Part shown: positions 28,621-40,175 of the stretch, one piece after another | How the letters are laid out: each line of letters begins with the position of its first letter | How positions within the stretch are numbered: position 1 is the first letter of the stretch | The notes under the pieces: model-generated | The model's database searches: none | Told to the model about the DNA's origin: nothing | The model's input: the letters and a program-made list of their open reading frames with translations, nothing else | DNA from: Prochlorococcus sp. scB243_495K23 | GTDB lineage: Bacteria > Cyanobacteriota > Cyanobacteriia > PCC-6307 > Cyanobiaceae | NCBI GenBank assembly: GCA_000635495.1 | Contig: JFLW01000001.1 | Location: 1-64,000, forward strand | Direction of reading: 5' to 3' | DNA length: 64,000 nt | Translations under genes and position numbers: made by a program

Positions 28621-30423
28621 TTAATAGTTAGCGCCTGTTTTACGGTGATGAACTGCTGTTAGACTATCGGATTTTAGTATGTTACCGTGTAGTACTTCGG
28701 CGTAAATTACCCAATGATCTCCACATTCCATTCTCTCTTTTACAGAAGCATCTAACCATGCGAGCGATTCAGGAATGATTATTTGTTCATTAGGAGTTAA
28801 TTCAATATTTATTCCTTCAAATCTATCTTCTCCAGGTGCAAAGGGCTTTGTGAATCTTTTCAAAGGTTCTTTAAAATCTTTTTCACTAAGAATATTTAAT
28901 GCGAATGAATCGCCTATTTGCAGAAGAGACTCTACCGATCTATCTTTTGCTACTGCAATACTTAACCCGGGTGGAGAAAAACTTGCTTGACTAACCCAAG
29001 ATGCAAGCATGGCTCCTTTGATATTATTCTCATCTTTCCCTTTAGAGGCTGTTAGGACGCAAAGTGAACCAATTACTCTTCCAAGAGCCTGTAGCTTTGG
29101 ATCGGTTTTGCTTGTAATCATTCCAGTATCTGATTTTCTGGGTTTTTTCTTTGCTTTTTTTATAATTTTTCTTCCAAAATGAGTTCCTATTTCTTCTAAC
29201 TCTTTAATCTTTGGTTTATTTGGACTGAATTTAATCCTAATAGGGTCAAAACTAAACTTAAAACCACCGTCTTTCAATTTTGTTTCAAGTAAATCTATAG
29301 CTTCGCCGCTCCAGCCAAAACTGCCAAAAATTCCAACTGGCTTATCTCTATTACCCTCTGCTAACAATGTTCCTAGTGCACTAACTATTGGCGTCGGGGC
29401 GTGACCACCCAATGTGGGTGAGCCTATCAAATATCCATCAGCATTTTGGATGGATTTTACTAATAAATCATTAGGTGTAAATTCACAATTAATACTTTCA
29501 ACTTCTACAGAGGTTCTATTTATCCCTTTAGCCAAAGCATCGCCTATTGAGGCTGTGTTTCCATATGCACTTGCATATATCAGAGCTATCTTATGATTAT
29601 TGGTTGAGAGATTCTCTCCCCATCTAATATAGTCATTTAAAAAACTTTTTAAGCTATATTCGATCGCGGGACCATGTAATGGTGCAATAGTTTTAATGTC
29701 ATAATCTGCAATTTTTTCAGTTATTGATACTACTTGATTGGACATTGGTGCCATCAAACAATCATAAAAATGTTTCCTATCAATTTCTGTACTAACTCGA
29801 TTTGTTTCAGACCAATCAGCAGAAGCAATGTGAGCAGAGAAAATTTTTTCACTAAGAAGTATTTCGTTATTACGTTCATAAATTATCAGGCCCCCAGGCC
29901 AACGTGCTGTTGGAATAGGAATTAACTCTAGTGAAATGTTCTCTAATTCTAAATTAAGTTCTCTTTTGATTATGTTTATTTCAGGTAATTGAATTTCAAT
30001 AAAGTTTTTTAAGGTGGGATTTCTTTGATTCCAAAGTTCACTGATAAGTTTATAACCTGGATTAGAGCAAGTAATAGTAGTGTTTTGAAATTGGGTACTT
30101 ATATTCTTTATAGTTTCAATAATTTGGGGATTAATATGACCAGAAATCAAGTTGATTTTACCTAATTTAAATTGATCGCAAAACCTAGAAATTACTTTAT
30201 TAAACGAATCAAAATATTGTTTTTCTGGTGGATGAATAATAAAAAGTTCCTCATGACTTCTAATGAAAAAAGTATTAAAAGAGGTTCCTTTTTCAAGGTT
30301 AAATTCAAGTTCAAATCTTTCTTTATTTTGGTCTAAGAATCTTACACAAGAAAAATTTTCAGTAATTTCAAATTCTGATAAATCTTGATTTTCTGCAAGT
30401 ACGCCTATATTAATATCTGACAT
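28621..30423 (-). CDS. flv1: Flavodiiron protein, Flv1 type (non-canonical metal site)
   Basis: Class C flavodiiron protein with three domains: lactamase-like (about 1-260), flavodoxin-like (IALIYASAYGNTASIGDALAKGI), and flavin reductase-like (ASWVSQASFSPPGLSIAVAKDRSVESLL). The diiron ligands are mostly lost: the HxExDH motif of its partner reads HINPQI here (H96 kept, Glu to Asn, Asp to Gln, last His to Ile), and the later His is Arg in TARWPGG. This pattern fits Flv1, which works as a heterodimer with Flv3 in light-driven O2 reduction (Mehler-like) at photosystem I in cyanobacteria. It lies 16 bp after the Flv3-type gene. Confidence 0.9.
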   Translation of the reverse strand: MSDINIGVLAENQDLSEFEITENFSCVRFLDQNKERFELEFNLEKGTSFNTFFIRSHEELFIIHPPEKQYFDSFNKVISRFCDQFKLGKINLISGHINPQIIETIKNISTQFQNTTITCSNPGYKLISELWNQRNPTLKNFIEIQLPEINIIKRELNLELENISLELIPIPTARWPGGLIIYERNNEILLSEKIFSAHIASADWSETNRVSTEIDRKHFYDCLMAPMSNQVVSITEKIADYDIKTIAPLHGPAIEYSLKSFLNDYIRWGENLSTNNHKIALIYASAYGNTASIGDALAKGINRTSVEVESINCEFTPNDLLVKSIQNADGYLIGSPTLGGHAPTPIVSALGTLLAEGNRDKPVGIFGSFGWSGEAIDLLETKLKDGGFKFSFDPIRIKFSPNKPKIKELEEIGTHFGRKIIKKAKKKPRKSDTGMITSKTDPKLQALGRVIGSLCVLTASKGKDENNIKGAMLASWVSQASFSPPGLSIAVAKDRSVESLLQIGDSFALNILSEKDFKEPLKRFTKPFAPGEDRFEGINIELTPNEQIIIPESLAWLDASVKERMECGDHWVIYAEVLHGNILKSDSLTAVHHRKTGANY

Positions 30424-30439
30424 TTTAAAGACTTATTTT

Positions 30440-32215
30440 TTAATAGTGATTAGCAACTTTTCTATGATGAACAGCTGTCTTGCATGATAAGTCAGAAACA
30501 TTACCATTTTCAACAATTCCGTAAATTATCCAATGGTCTGGAGTCTCTAGCCTGGAACTAACTTTACAATCTAAAAAGGCGAGTGAATCTGAAAGAACTG
30601 GTCCTCCTTCAGCGATGTTGCTAATTACATCTACATCTGCAAATCTATCAGCTCCAGGGGCAAATCTTTTTAAAAAATGTCTGAACATTTTTTGATAGTT
30701 ATCTTCTCTCAGAATATTCACAACAAAACCTTTCCCAACTTGCATATATGATTCAATAGCTCTGTCTTTTGCTACTGCAACTGTAATACCTGGTGGAGAA
30801 AAGCTTGCTTGACTAACCCAACTTGCTACCATTGCACTTTGTCTAAATGTAGAACCTTCGCCTTGGCTAGCTGTAACTACATATAATCCACCACTTAATC
30901 TCCCTAACGCTTTATCTAAATTTGAATCAAGGCTCTTCATAGAGGCAATATTCTTCTTTTTATTGATCAATTGACCCAAGTCAGTTCCAGCTTCTTCGAA
31001 TTGTTGATAAACAATGGGATCTGGAATATTTTTAACTCTTAAGGGAGAGAAAGCTTCTTTTTGACCAAGTTCTCTTAATTTATTTGCTAAGGAATCTATA
31101 GGTTCATCATTTCCACCAAATGCATCATAAACTGCAGTAAATTGTTTTGGTTTTAGTGCTGCAAATAAAGTGCCGAGAGATTCTTTTAATTCATTATCTG
31201 AGTCCACTGGCCATGTGGGAATGACTACTGCTTTTGATTCGGAAATTAAACTTGTTAATTCTTGTGGGTCAGAAGATCTTAAATCAATTAACTGAACCTG
31301 AGCGTCTGCTTTACTTATTCCATGAGATATCGCTTGACTTAGTCGATCACAATAACCATAGTCGCTTATGTAGCAGACTGACACAAAATCATTGCCTTTG
31401 CTTTTATTACTACTCCATTCTAGATATTTTCCTTTCCAAAAATTGACCTGATTATGGAGCAAGGGCCCATGACCAACTGCTATTGTTTTTAATTCAGGTA
31501 GCTTATCTATTCTTTTAATTGCCTGTATAACGCTTCTAGCGTTTGGACCCATAAGGCAATCGTAATAAAAACGGAAATCATCGTATATTTCTTTTTGATC
31601 AGTATCAAAAAATTCGTCAGAACAATAATGGAGTCCAAATGCATCGCACGTATAGAGAACATTTGTGCTGTGATCATACGAAAATATGGTATCTGGCCAA
31701 TGTAAATTTGGCGCACTTATAAATTCGATATTATGTTCTAAACCACTATTAGGATTAGTCCCGAGATTTAAAAACTCTCCACTCTTAATCTCTAAACGTT
31801 TAAACGGAATATGTATTTGGTCTTCAATAAATTTAAGTGCTAATTTTGATCCAACTACTGTGATGTTTTGGTTTAATTCTAAAAGATTACCTATTAAACC
31901 AGAATGATCAGGTTCTGTATGGCTAGTAATTAGATAATCAACTTCTTGCGGATTTACCTTTTTCAGTAATTCTTCAAACCATAATTCTTCGAACTTTGCG
32001 TGACTAGTATCAATAATTGCTAGTTTCTCGCCTTTAATAATAAAACTATTGTAAGTAGTTCCATTTCTTAAACCAAATTCAATATCAAATCTACTACGAT
32101 CCCAATCCAAAGATCTTATGGCACAAGAATCATCAGCAAAGTTTTGAGATTGCACCGTCAACTTGTTATTAGTTTGTGCCAATTTAGAATTACTTGTCTG
32201 GGCAGAGGCTATCAT
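30440..32215 (-). CDS. flv3: Flavodiiron protein, Flv3 type (intact diiron site)
   Basis: The 591-residue partner of Flv1. Diiron ligands are complete: H99, E101, D103, H104 (SHTEPDHSG), H172 (NLHWPDT), D191 (CDAFG) and H249 (GHGP). These are followed by a flavodoxin domain (VCYISDYGYCDRLSQAISHGI) and the C-terminal flavin reductase domain (ASWVSQASFSPPGITVAVAKDRAIES). Retained ligands identify it as the Flv3-type subunit. It is first in the minus-strand unit with flv1 and the FMN reductase gene. It acts as an electron sink from photosystem I to O2. Confidence 0.92.
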   Translation of the reverse strand: MIASAQTSNSKLAQTNNKLTVQSQNFADDSCAIRSLDWDRSRFDIEFGLRNGTTYNSFIIKGEKLAIIDTSHAKFEELWFEELLKKVNPQEVDYLITSHTEPDHSGLIGNLLELNQNITVVGSKLALKFIEDQIHIPFKRLEIKSGEFLNLGTNPNSGLEHNIEFISAPNLHWPDTIFSYDHSTNVLYTCDAFGLHYCSDEFFDTDQKEIYDDFRFYYDCLMGPNARSVIQAIKRIDKLPELKTIAVGHGPLLHNQVNFWKGKYLEWSSNKSKGNDFVSVCYISDYGYCDRLSQAISHGISKADAQVQLIDLRSSDPQELTSLISESKAVVIPTWPVDSDNELKESLGTLFAALKPKQFTAVYDAFGGNDEPIDSLANKLRELGQKEAFSPLRVKNIPDPIVYQQFEEAGTDLGQLINKKKNIASMKSLDSNLDKALGRLSGGLYVVTASQGEGSTFRQSAMVASWVSQASFSPPGITVAVAKDRAIESYMQVGKGFVVNILREDNYQKMFRHFLKRFAPGADRFADVDVISNIAEGGPVLSDSLAFLDCKVSSRLETPDHWIIYGIVENGNVSDLSCKTAVHHRKVANHY

Positions 32216-32334
32216 AGAATAATTAGCTTTATAAATTAACTTTAGTTATATAGAATATAAATTCGCGTGATTATTTTTGGGAAAAAACCGAAATTACGCT
32301 TTTCTTTAATTTTTAATCTTCTTATTCTGGATAA

Positions 32335-34995
32335 ATGACATCTCAACTAATTAAAAAAATAGTTACTGGAGATGAGATAAGAAACGCTTTTTTAAAATTT
32401 TACAGTGAAAAATCGCATAAAATCATTCCAAGTGCATCTTTAATTCCAGATGACCCTACGGTTATGCTCACAATTGCTGGAATGCTACCATTTAAACCAG
32501 TTTTTTTAGGTTTAAAAGAAAGACCTTCAAAAAGGGCTACATCTAGCCAAAAGTGCATCAGAACAAACGATATAGAAAACGTTGGAATTACAGCCAGACA
32601 CCATACTTTTTTTGAAATGCTTGGTAATTTTTCTTTTGGAGATTATTTCAAACGAGAGGCTATTCAATGGGCTTGGGAATTAGTTACTAATATTTATCAA
32701 CTTTCTGTTGAAAATATAATTGTGAGTGTTTTTCACGAAGACGAAGAGTCTGCAAAAATTTGGAGAGATGAAATTGGTATTCATTCAGATAGGATAGTGA
32801 AACTAGGGGAGGAAGATAATTTTTGGTCATCTGGCAAAACTGGTCCATGTGGACCTTGTTCAGAACTTTATTATGATTTTCATCCTGAAAAGGGTCTGCA
32901 AAATATTGATTTAGAAGATGGAGATCGTTTTATTGAATTTTATAATCTTGTTTTTATGCAATATAATCGTGATCCTAATGGGAAATTGACAGATTTAAAA
33001 TTTAAAAATATTGATACAGGAATGGGTCTAGAAAGGATGGCTCAAATACTACAAAAAAAGCAAAACAATTATGAGACTGATTTAATTTTTCCTATCATTC
33101 AAAAAATTTGTGATATTGCAAATATTGATTATTCTTCTTCAGATGATAAAAACAAAATTTCTCTAAAAATAATTGGAGATCATACAAGAGCTGTTGTTCA
33201 TTTAATTTCTGATGGGGTAGCAGCAAGTAATCTCGGCAGGGGGTATATATTAAGAAGGCTTATTAGAAGAATGGTCAGACATGGGAGATTATTAGGCATA
33301 ACAAATGAATTTTTACCTCATATTGCTACTGTCGGGATCAAATTAATGCAAAATAATTATCCTGATTTAAGAAATAATAATGATTTAATTTTGAATGAGA
33401 TAAAGATTGAAGAAAAAAGATTTAGGGAAACTCTTGAAAGAGGAGAGAAATTGCTAGATGAGTTAATTTTTTCAGGGCAGAAATTAATTTCTGGTTTTGA
33501 AGCTTTTGAACTTTATGATACTTATGGATTTCCTCTAGAACTTACTGTAGAAATTGCTGAAGAAAATAGTATCAGTGTAGATGTAAAGGGTTTTGAAGAA
33601 GAAATGAATGCACAAAAAGAGAGAGCTAAAGCTGCTTCAAGTAATATTGATTTGACATTAGAGGGATCATTAGAGCGAGAAATAGATCTATTTAAGAAAA
33701 CTGTTTTTAATGGTTATAATTCACTTCTTTCGGAAGCTGAAATAAAGGGTATTTTCTTGGATTCAACATTAGTTAAGCAAGCAAGTGAAGGTCAGAAAGT
33801 CGTAATTGTTCTTGATAAGACAACTTTTTATGGAGAATCTGGCGGGCAAGTTGGTGATATTGGGACGATATTTTCAAAAGATGTAGAGGTCTTTGTTGAT
33901 AATGTTATGCGAAAGAAAAATGTTTTTTTACATTATGGAACGATCAAAAAAGGAATATTAACTATTGGACAAAAAGTTAAGACTAATGTTAACTCCTCTA
34001 ATAGAGCTAAGGCTGCTGCAAATCATACAGCTACTCATTTATTACAATCAGCACTTAAATCAGTTGTTAATGAAAGTGTTGGACAAAAAGGTTCATTAGT
34101 TGCCTTTAATAAATTACGATTTGACTTTAATTCCTCTAATCCTATTTCTAAAGATCAAATTTCTGAGATTGAGAATTTAGTTAACTCTTGGATTATTGAA
34201 AATCATGCCCTAGAAATAAAAAATATGTCTAAGAGTGAGGCATTTGAAAAGGGCGCAGTCGCTATGTTTGGAGAAAAATATGATGATGAAGTGCGCGTTG
34301 TTAATGTACCAGGAGTTTCAATGGAACTTTGTGGTGGCACACATGTTAAAACCACATCTGAATTGGGTTCTTTTAAAATAATTAGTGAGGAAGGAATCTC
34401 AGCTGGAGTCAGAAGAATCGAAGCATTATCAGGCCAATCAGCATTAGACTATTTCAGTGATAGAAATACTTTAGTAAATCAACTAAGTGATTTGTTAAAA
34501 GCAAATCCTAATCAACTTTTTGAAAGGGTAAATAATTTGCAAGCAGAGCTTTTTAATAAGAATAAAGAGATACAAAAAATGAAAGATGAAATCGCATATT
34601 TTAAATACTCTTCTATAAAATCATCCGCAGAAATAGTAAATTCTTTTTCAATTTTAGTAAATCAGATTGATGGCTTAGATGGGAATTCTTTGCAATCTGC
34701 AGCACTTAATTTAACTTCTCATTTGGGAAATAAAGCAATAGTGATTCTTGGGGGAATACCAAATCCAGAAAATAGAAAGTTGTTATTTGTAGTTTCTTTA
34801 GGTGATGATGCAGTAAAAATAGGATTGCATGCAGGTAAATTAATTAATGAGATTGCAAGAATTTGTTCAGGAGGTGGAGGAGGAAAGCCTAACTTTGCAC
34901 AAGCAGGTGCTAAAGATATTGATAAGTTAAGTGATGCTCTACATTATGCTAAAAATCATTTGCAAAAAACATTAGAAAGTCATTCTGACAAATAA
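32335..34995 (+). CDS. alaS: Alanyl-tRNA synthetase
   Basis: The 886 residues cover the catalytic core ([41 protein letters not shown]), tRNA recognition, editing domain with HTATHLL and CGGTHV (zinc and catalytic His/Cys), and the C-terminal oligomerisation domain ending with [16 protein letters not shown]. The ATG is at 32335. The last 16 bp overlap the convergent speA gene. Confidence 0.98.
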   Translation: MTSQLIKKIVTGDEIRNAFLKFYSEKSHKIIPSASLIPDDPTVMLTIAGMLPFKPVFLGLKERPSKRATSSQKCIRTNDIENVGITARHHTFFEMLGNFSFGDYFKREAIQWAWELVTNIYQLSVENIIVSVFHEDEESAKIWRDEIGIHSDRIVKLGEEDNFWSSGKTGPCGPCSELYYDFHPEKGLQNIDLEDGDRFIEFYNLVFMQYNRDPNGKLTDLKFKNIDTGMGLERMAQILQKKQNNYETDLIFPIIQKICDIANIDYSSSDDKNKISLKIIGDHTRAVVHLISDGVAASNLGRGYILRRLIRRMVRHGRLLGITNEFLPHIATVGIKLMQNNYPDLRNNNDLILNEIKIEEKRFRETLERGEKLLDELIFSGQKLISGFEAFELYDTYGFPLELTVEIAEENSISVDVKGFEEEMNAQKERAKAASSNIDLTLEGSLEREIDLFKKTVFNGYNSLLSEAEIKGIFLDSTLVKQASEGQKVVIVLDKTTFYGESGGQVGDIGTIFSKDVEVFVDNVMRKKNVFLHYGTIKKGILTIGQKVKTNVNSSNRAKAAANHTATHLLQSALKSVVNESVGQKGSLVAFNKLRFDFNSSNPISKDQISEIENLVNSWIIENHALEIKNMSKSEAFEKGAVAMFGEKYDDEVRVVNVPGVSMELCGGTHVKTTSELGSFKIISEEGISAGVRRIEALSGQSALDYFSDRNTLVNQLSDLLKANPNQLFERVNNLQAELFNKNKEIQKMKDEIAYFKYSSIKSSAEIVNSFSILVNQIDGLDGNSLQSAALNLTSHLGNKAIVILGGIPNPENRKLLFVVSLGDDAVKIGLHAGKLINEIARICSGGGGGKPNFAQAGAKDIDKLSDALHYAKNHLQKTLESHSDK

Positions 34996-36926
34996 CTACT
35001 TTTTCTGAGACTAATTTCGATTTGATCCATTAATTTCCTTGCTTCTTTAATAGTTAATTGTTTTTGATCAATTGCTGCTTCAGTATTAATTCTTATAGAT
35101 TCAACCAAAGAAGCTGAACTATAATCTAATAATTGTAAAATTTCAGATTTACTGTCCTCTTTAATAATATTTTTGACCTTATATGAATTATCTTGATTTA
35201 TGTCTATATGAACAACGTTTGTACTACCAAATAAATTGTGCAAGTTTCCTAATGCTTCTTGATAGGCTCCAGTCATAAAAATTCCAATCAGATAATCTTT
35301 ATTTTTCTCAGGCTTATGTAAATTTAGTAATGATTTAATTTTTCCATTATCAAAAAAATTATTTAGTTTCCCATCTGAATCACAAGTTAAATCTGCAAAG
35401 TTGCCTTTGCAGAACGGCTCCTCTAAATGCCTATGTATTGGTACTATTGGAAAAATCTGATTTATTGCCCAGCTATCGGGAATAGATTTAAAGATAGATA
35501 AATTTGCATAATAAGTTGATGCAAGAGTTTCTGTAATTTCAGATAAATCAGGGTGATTGATTTCATCATTATTCAGGTTATTAGAAATTTCTTTTGCGCA
35601 AGCCCAAGTAAGTTCTTCGGCATAAGCTCTTTCTTCTAAACTTAAAAATCCTAATCTAAAAGCAACTAAGCAATCTTCTTTAAACTTTTTTGCATCATTC
35701 CATAGTTCAATTATTTGAGATAAATTTATTTTTTTATTTTTAAGTTTTTTTAATTCATAGAAAGTTTCAAGTAAATTTGAAATTATTAATTGTTGATTTT
35801 TTTTATCAAAAATTTGTAGTTTGGAACTGACATGACTTGTTCCTAAGACATTAAAAATTAAAACTGAACAATGACTAATTATTGCTCTTCCACTTTCTGA
35901 GATTATGGTTGGATGCTTGATATTATTTAATTCACATGAATCCTTAATAGTTGCAATTACATCGTTAGCATAATTTTGAAGAGAATAATTAGTAGAGGTG
36001 TTGGAGGAGGTTTTAGTTCCATCAAAATCTATTCCTAATCCTCCCCCAACGTCGATATATTGCATTGGGGCTCCTAGTTTGCATAGTTCAACATATATTT
36101 GACTCGCTTCTTGTAATGCGTCTTTGATCACAGCAATATCACTGATTTGACTGCCTATATGAAAATGGAGCAATTTCATTTCGTTGATAAGATTTGCTTC
36201 TTTTAGTTCTCTTATTGTCGACATAATTTCTGGGATTGATAATCCAAATTTGGAATTATCTCCAATAGATTTACCCCATCTACCACTACTTTTACTTGAT
36301 AATTTTGCTCTAATTCCTATCAATGGAGTTGCGTTAAGTTCTTGAACTGCTTGAATAATTCTTTTTACCTCATCTCGTTGTTCAATAACTATTATTGGAT
36401 TTTTGCCGAGTTTTCTGGCCAAAGTAGCAATCTCAATATATTTTTTATCTTTATATCCGTTGCATATTAATAATGAATTTTGGTTTTCAAGAAGTGAAAG
36501 GCCAATTAATAGTTCTGATTTACTTCCTACTTCTAAACCAAAATTCCATTGGCTACCAAACTCTATTATCTTTTCAAGGACATTTTTCTGTTGATTACAT
36601 TTGACAGGAAAAACTCCTTGATAAAAGTTCTTATAATTATAGGTTTTTATTGCTTTTAAAAAAGAGTCATGTAATGCATTTATTCGATCTTTCAAGATAT
36701 CATTAAATCTTATAATTAATGGAGGATTTATTTCTCTACTCTTAAGTTCTTCGACAAGCTTAAAAAGATCAATCTTATTTTCAGATTTTATATCTTTTGT
36801 TACTGATATATTTCCTTTGGAATTTATAGAAAAATATTTATCTCCCCATTTGTCTACGTTATAAGTCGAAATACTATCTTCAATAGTCCAAATATTCTTT
36901 AATTTTTTCGGCTCAAAATTGGTCAA
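34980..36926 (-). CDS. speA: Biosynthetic arginine decarboxylase SpeA
   Basis: PLP-dependent decarboxylase making agmatine for polyamines. The 648 residues carry the PLP lysine in [21 protein letters not shown], the HIGSQISD loop, the phosphate-binding [13 protein letters not shown] and the second active-site cysteine region in the C-terminal half ([16 protein letters not shown]). The size fits SpeA rather than the smaller LysA-type enzymes. Divergent from ndk, with about 120 bp of shared upstream DNA. Confidence 0.95.
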   Translation of the reverse strand: MTNFEPKKLKNIWTIEDSISTYNVDKWGDKYFSINSKGNISVTKDIKSENKIDLFKLVEELKSREINPPLIIRFNDILKDRINALHDSFLKAIKTYNYKNFYQGVFPVKCNQQKNVLEKIIEFGSQWNFGLEVGSKSELLIGLSLLENQNSLLICNGYKDKKYIEIATLARKLGKNPIIVIEQRDEVKRIIQAVQELNATPLIGIRAKLSSKSSGRWGKSIGDNSKFGLSIPEIMSTIRELKEANLINEMKLLHFHIGSQISDIAVIKDALQEASQIYVELCKLGAPMQYIDVGGGLGIDFDGTKTSSNTSTNYSLQNYANDVIATIKDSCELNNIKHPTIISESGRAIISHCSVLIFNVLGTSHVSSKLQIFDKKNQQLIISNLLETFYELKKLKNKKINLSQIIELWNDAKKFKEDCLVAFRLGFLSLEERAYAEELTWACAKEISNNLNNDEINHPDLSEITETLASTYYANLSIFKSIPDSWAINQIFPIVPIHRHLEEPFCKGNFADLTCDSDGKLNNFFDNGKIKSLLNLHKPEKNKDYLIGIFMTGAYQEALGNLHNLFGSTNVVHIDINQDNSYKVKNIIKEDSKSEILQLLDYSSASLVESIRINTEAAIDQKQLTIKEARKLMDQIEISLRKSSYLSE

Positions 36927-37048
36927 TTTATGTCTTAGTGATTAATAAATGTTTTTGAAAATAACTCAAAACAATATCTTTTATTTTAATGATTACTTGC
37001 CAAGTTACCACCTAAAAGTTGAATATACATAGAGTGATTATTAACTAA

Positions 37049-37507
37049 ATGACCAAAGAGAGAACCTTTATTGCAATTAAACCAGATGGAGTTCAAAGAG
37101 GATATATTTCTGAGATTATTGGCAGATTTGAAAAAAAAGGATTTAAATTGGTTGGATTAAAGCAATTAATTCCTTCAAAAGAACTTGCTCAAAATCATTA
37201 TGGAGTTCACAGAGAAAGACCCTTTTTTGGTGATTTAGTTGACTTTATTTCAAGTGGTCCCGTTGTAGCAATGGTGTGGGAAGGCGAAGGAGTTATTTTG
37301 AGTGCTAGAAAACTAATAGGTGCAACAAAACCTTTGGAAGCAGAGCCTGGAACAATTAGAGGTGATTTAGCTATTGATATTGGGAGGAATATTATTCATG
37401 GTTCTGATGGAGAAGATACAGCAAAATTTGAAATTGATCTATGGTTTAACGAAGAGGAATTATGTGAGTGGGAAACTTCTGATTCGAAATGGCGATCTGA
37501 AAATTAA
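37049..37507 (+). CDS. ndk: Nucleoside diphosphate kinase
   Basis: Equalises NTP pools by a phosphohistidine relay. The 152-residue length is normal; KPDGVQRG is the N-terminal signature and the phospho-histidine is H117 in NIIHGSD. The ATG at 37049 matches the family start ([13 protein letters not shown]). It ends 3 bp before the convergent thiO-like gene. Confidence 0.98.
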   Translation: MTKERTFIAIKPDGVQRGYISEIIGRFEKKGFKLVGLKQLIPSKELAQNHYGVHRERPFFGDLVDFISSGPVVAMVWEGEGVILSARKLIGATKPLEAEPGTIRGDLAIDIGRNIIHGSDGEDTAKFEIDLWFNEEELCEWETSDSKWRSEN

Positions 37508-37510
37508 AAT

Positions 37511-38620
37511 TTAATTATCGAATCTATCTAAACTAAATTTTTCTAAAAAGCTTTTTTCTATTTCTTTGAGATTTTTATTTTGAACTATTTTCAAAAGAAG
37601 ATCACTTGTTATTGCAGAAAATAAAACTCCATTTCTGTAATGTCCTGTAGCTATAAAAAGATTTTCAATTTTTGATTTTCCAATTATTGGTTTTAGATCT
37701 GGTGTGCAAGGTCTGAATCCCCACCAATGTTCCATTTGCGGCCAATTAATAGCTTCTGGCAATAAAGAGAGAATGCCTTCTTGCAGTTGTTTTATTCCAA
37801 TAGGAGTATTACCTTGATTAAATTTTGAATCTTTTTCAACTGTCGCTCCAACTATAATAAGTCCATCATCACGGGGAACTAGATAAGTTTTTGGACCAAA
37901 AATAACCCTTTTAAAAAAATTTGTTGGACCTTGTATTGATAGCATTTGTCCCTTTACAGGAAAGACTGGAATCTTATTAAAAATTTTTTTACTCCAAGCA
38001 CCGCTGCATATAATTGCTTTTTCGCAGTTAATTTTTTTTAGTTCCCCAGTGGCACATAAAACTGTTGCACCAGTAATTTTGTTTTTTTCTAATGTCAAAT
38101 CCTCTACTTCTGATCCTTCTTGAAATTCGACTCCATGCAAGGAGCATGCTCTCTCAAGAGCACGCATCAGCCTTCTTCGGTTATCTATTTGACCATCTTG
38201 TTCAAAGAGTAAACCATGTTTCCAAATAGAATTCATTCCATTAATTTCTATTTGAAGGTCTTTCTGATTTAAATATTTTCCATAATCATAAGTGGGAAAT
38301 TTTTCAAGATCTTCTTTATTTTTAAAAGGAACTACTATGCCACATTTTTTTAAACCGCATTTAATATTACTATCTTGTTCAATACTTTTTATCCACTTTG
38401 GAATTAGACTTTGACTTTCTTGGCCAAATTTTAGTAATTCATCTTCGAGTCCTTCGGCATGAGTAGCTAACATTCCTGCAGCAACAAATCCAGCTGATTC
38501 ATTTCTGTTTTTGCTTAAAACTAAAACTTTGAAATTATTTCTAGCAAATTCATAAGCAATAGATAAACCAACAAGTCCACCGCCAATAATTAATATTGAA
38601 TTTTTTGTTTCTTGCGTCAT
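37511..38620 (-). CDS. thiO: FAD-dependent glycine oxidase-like protein (ThiO)
   Basis: A DAO-family flavoprotein of 369 residues, likely making the dehydroglycine used for thiazole synthesis. FAD-binding IIGGGLVGLSIAYEFARNNFKVLVLSK at the N-terminus, GFVAAGMLA, IICSGAWSKKI, VPVKGQML-type FPVKGQMLS, and WWGFRPCTPDLKPIIG followed by ATGHYRNGVLFSAITS at the C-terminus. In some cyanobacteria ThiO is fused to ThiG; here it is stand-alone. ThiL is also in the window (13.3 kb). Confidence 0.88.
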   Translation of the reverse strand: MTQETKNSILIIGGGLVGLSIAYEFARNNFKVLVLSKNRNESAGFVAAGMLATHAEGLEDELLKFGQESQSLIPKWIKSIEQDSNIKCGLKKCGIVVPFKNKEDLEKFPTYDYGKYLNQKDLQIEINGMNSIWKHGLLFEQDGQIDNRRRLMRALERACSLHGVEFQEGSEVEDLTLEKNKITGATVLCATGELKKINCEKAIICSGAWSKKIFNKIPVFPVKGQMLSIQGPTNFFKRVIFGPKTYLVPRDDGLIIVGATVEKDSKFNQGNTPIGIKQLQEGILSLLPEAINWPQMEHWWGFRPCTPDLKPIIGKSKIENLFIATGHYRNGVLFSAITSDLLLKIVQNKNLKEIEKSFLEKFSLDRFDN

Positions 38621-38699
38621 TTAATAATTAATATTTTTATTTGTGTTTTGGTCCTCTTTTCCTTTATATCCAATAATATTAATAAAGAGACTTTTGATA

Positions 38700-40172
38700 A
38701 TGAAAAATTTGGAATCTTGGGAAGCTGTGATTGGTTTGGAAACCCATGTACAGCTTAATACGAAAAGTAAAATATTTACATCTGCGTCAACAGCTTTTGG
38801 TGATGCACCTAATACACATATAGACCCTGTAGTTTGTGGGTTACCAGGAACTCTTCCAGTTTTGAATGAGACTGTTCTTGAGTATGCTGTAAAAACTTCG
38901 TTAGCATTAAATTTAAATGTTGCAGAACATTGTAAATTTGATAGAAAACAATATTTTTATCCTGACCTCCCTAAAAATTATCAAATTTCACAATTTGATG
39001 AGCCACTAGCTGAAAATGGTTGGTTAGAGGTTGAAATAATTGAAAAGGACAAAGAACCTTATATCAAAAAAATTGGTATAGAAAGGCTTCATATGGAAGA
39101 AGACGCCGGAAAACTAGTCCATGCAGGAAGTGATAGATTAGCTGGCTCTAAGTATTCTTTAGTTGATTATAATCGTGCCGGAATAGCACTTTGTGAGATT
39201 GTAAGTAAACCAGATATTAGATCAGGTAAAGAGGCATCTGAATATGCTTCAGAGATTAGAAGAACAGTTAGATATCTAGGGGTATCAGACGGAAATATGC
39301 AAGAGGGTTCATTACGCTGTGATGTCAATATTTCAGTTAGAAAAGGACCTAATGCTCCTTTTGGTACCAAAGTGGAAATAAAAAATATGAATTCATTTTC
39401 TGCAATTCAAAAGGCTTGTGATTATGAAATAGCAAGACAAATAGAAGTTTATGAAAATGGAGGAAAAATTTTCCAAGAAACAAGGTTATGGGATGAAGCT
39501 AAGCAATTAACGAAAAGTATGAGATTAAAAGAAGGTAGCAGTGACTATAGATATTTTCCTGATCCTGACTTAGGTCCAATTGAAATAACAAAAGCCCAAC
39601 AAGAAATATGGTTTAAAGAACTACCAGAATTACCTTCAAAGAAAAGAAATAAATACGTAAGTCAATTTGGGTTGTCTGCATATGATGCAAGGGTAATTTC
39701 TGATGAAATAAGCATGGCAAACTTTTTTGAAGAAACAGTAGCAAATGGTGCCGAGGCCAAACTAGCTTCAAATTGGGTAACCAGTGATATTGTGGGCTAT
39801 TTAAAATCAAACAAATTAAGTTTTAGTGAATTACAGCTTAGTCCTAAAAATCTTGCTGAAATGATTAATATGATTTCAAAAAATATAATTAGTGGAAAAA
39901 TTGCAAAAGAAATTTTACCTGAACTTATTCAAAAAAATATTTCTCCGAAAAAATTAGTTGAAGAAAAAGGGTTGGCAATGATATCTGATTCTTCAAGTAT
40001 TTTGCCAATAATTGATGAACTTATAAATGAACACCCAAATGAAGTTCAAGCATTTAAAAATGGCAAAACTAAGTTACTTGGTTTTTTTGTTGGTCAACTT
40101 ATGAAAAGAACAAAAGGTAAAGCTGATCCTAAACTTGCAAATAAACTTCTTATGGAAAAATTAAATAGCTAA
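38700..40172 (+). CDS. gatB: Aspartyl/glutamyl-tRNA amidotransferase subunit B
   Basis: Part of GatCAB, which forms Gln-tRNA and Asn-tRNA by transamidation. From the ATG at 38700 it has 490 residues starting MKNLESWEAVIGLETHVQL, the family start. A longer frame to a TTG at 38643 adds residues not in the family. Signatures: LPGTLPVLN, FDRKQYFYPDLPKNYQISQ, LHMEEDAGKLVH, VDYNRAGIALCEIVSKPD and the C-terminal YqeY-like tail ending GQLMKRTKGKADPKLANKLL. Confidence 0.97.
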   Translation: MKNLESWEAVIGLETHVQLNTKSKIFTSASTAFGDAPNTHIDPVVCGLPGTLPVLNETVLEYAVKTSLALNLNVAEHCKFDRKQYFYPDLPKNYQISQFDEPLAENGWLEVEIIEKDKEPYIKKIGIERLHMEEDAGKLVHAGSDRLAGSKYSLVDYNRAGIALCEIVSKPDIRSGKEASEYASEIRRTVRYLGVSDGNMQEGSLRCDVNISVRKGPNAPFGTKVEIKNMNSFSAIQKACDYEIARQIEVYENGGKIFQETRLWDEAKQLTKSMRLKEGSSDYRYFPDPDLGPIEITKAQQEIWFKELPELPSKKRNKYVSQFGLSAYDARVISDEISMANFFEETVANGAEAKLASNWVTSDIVGYLKSNKLSFSELQLSPKNLAEMINMISKNIISGKIAKEILPELIQKNISPKKLVEEKGLAMISDSSSILPIIDELINEHPNEVQAFKNGKTKLLGFFVGQLMKRTKGKADPKLANKLLMEKLNS

Positions 40173-40175
40173 AGC

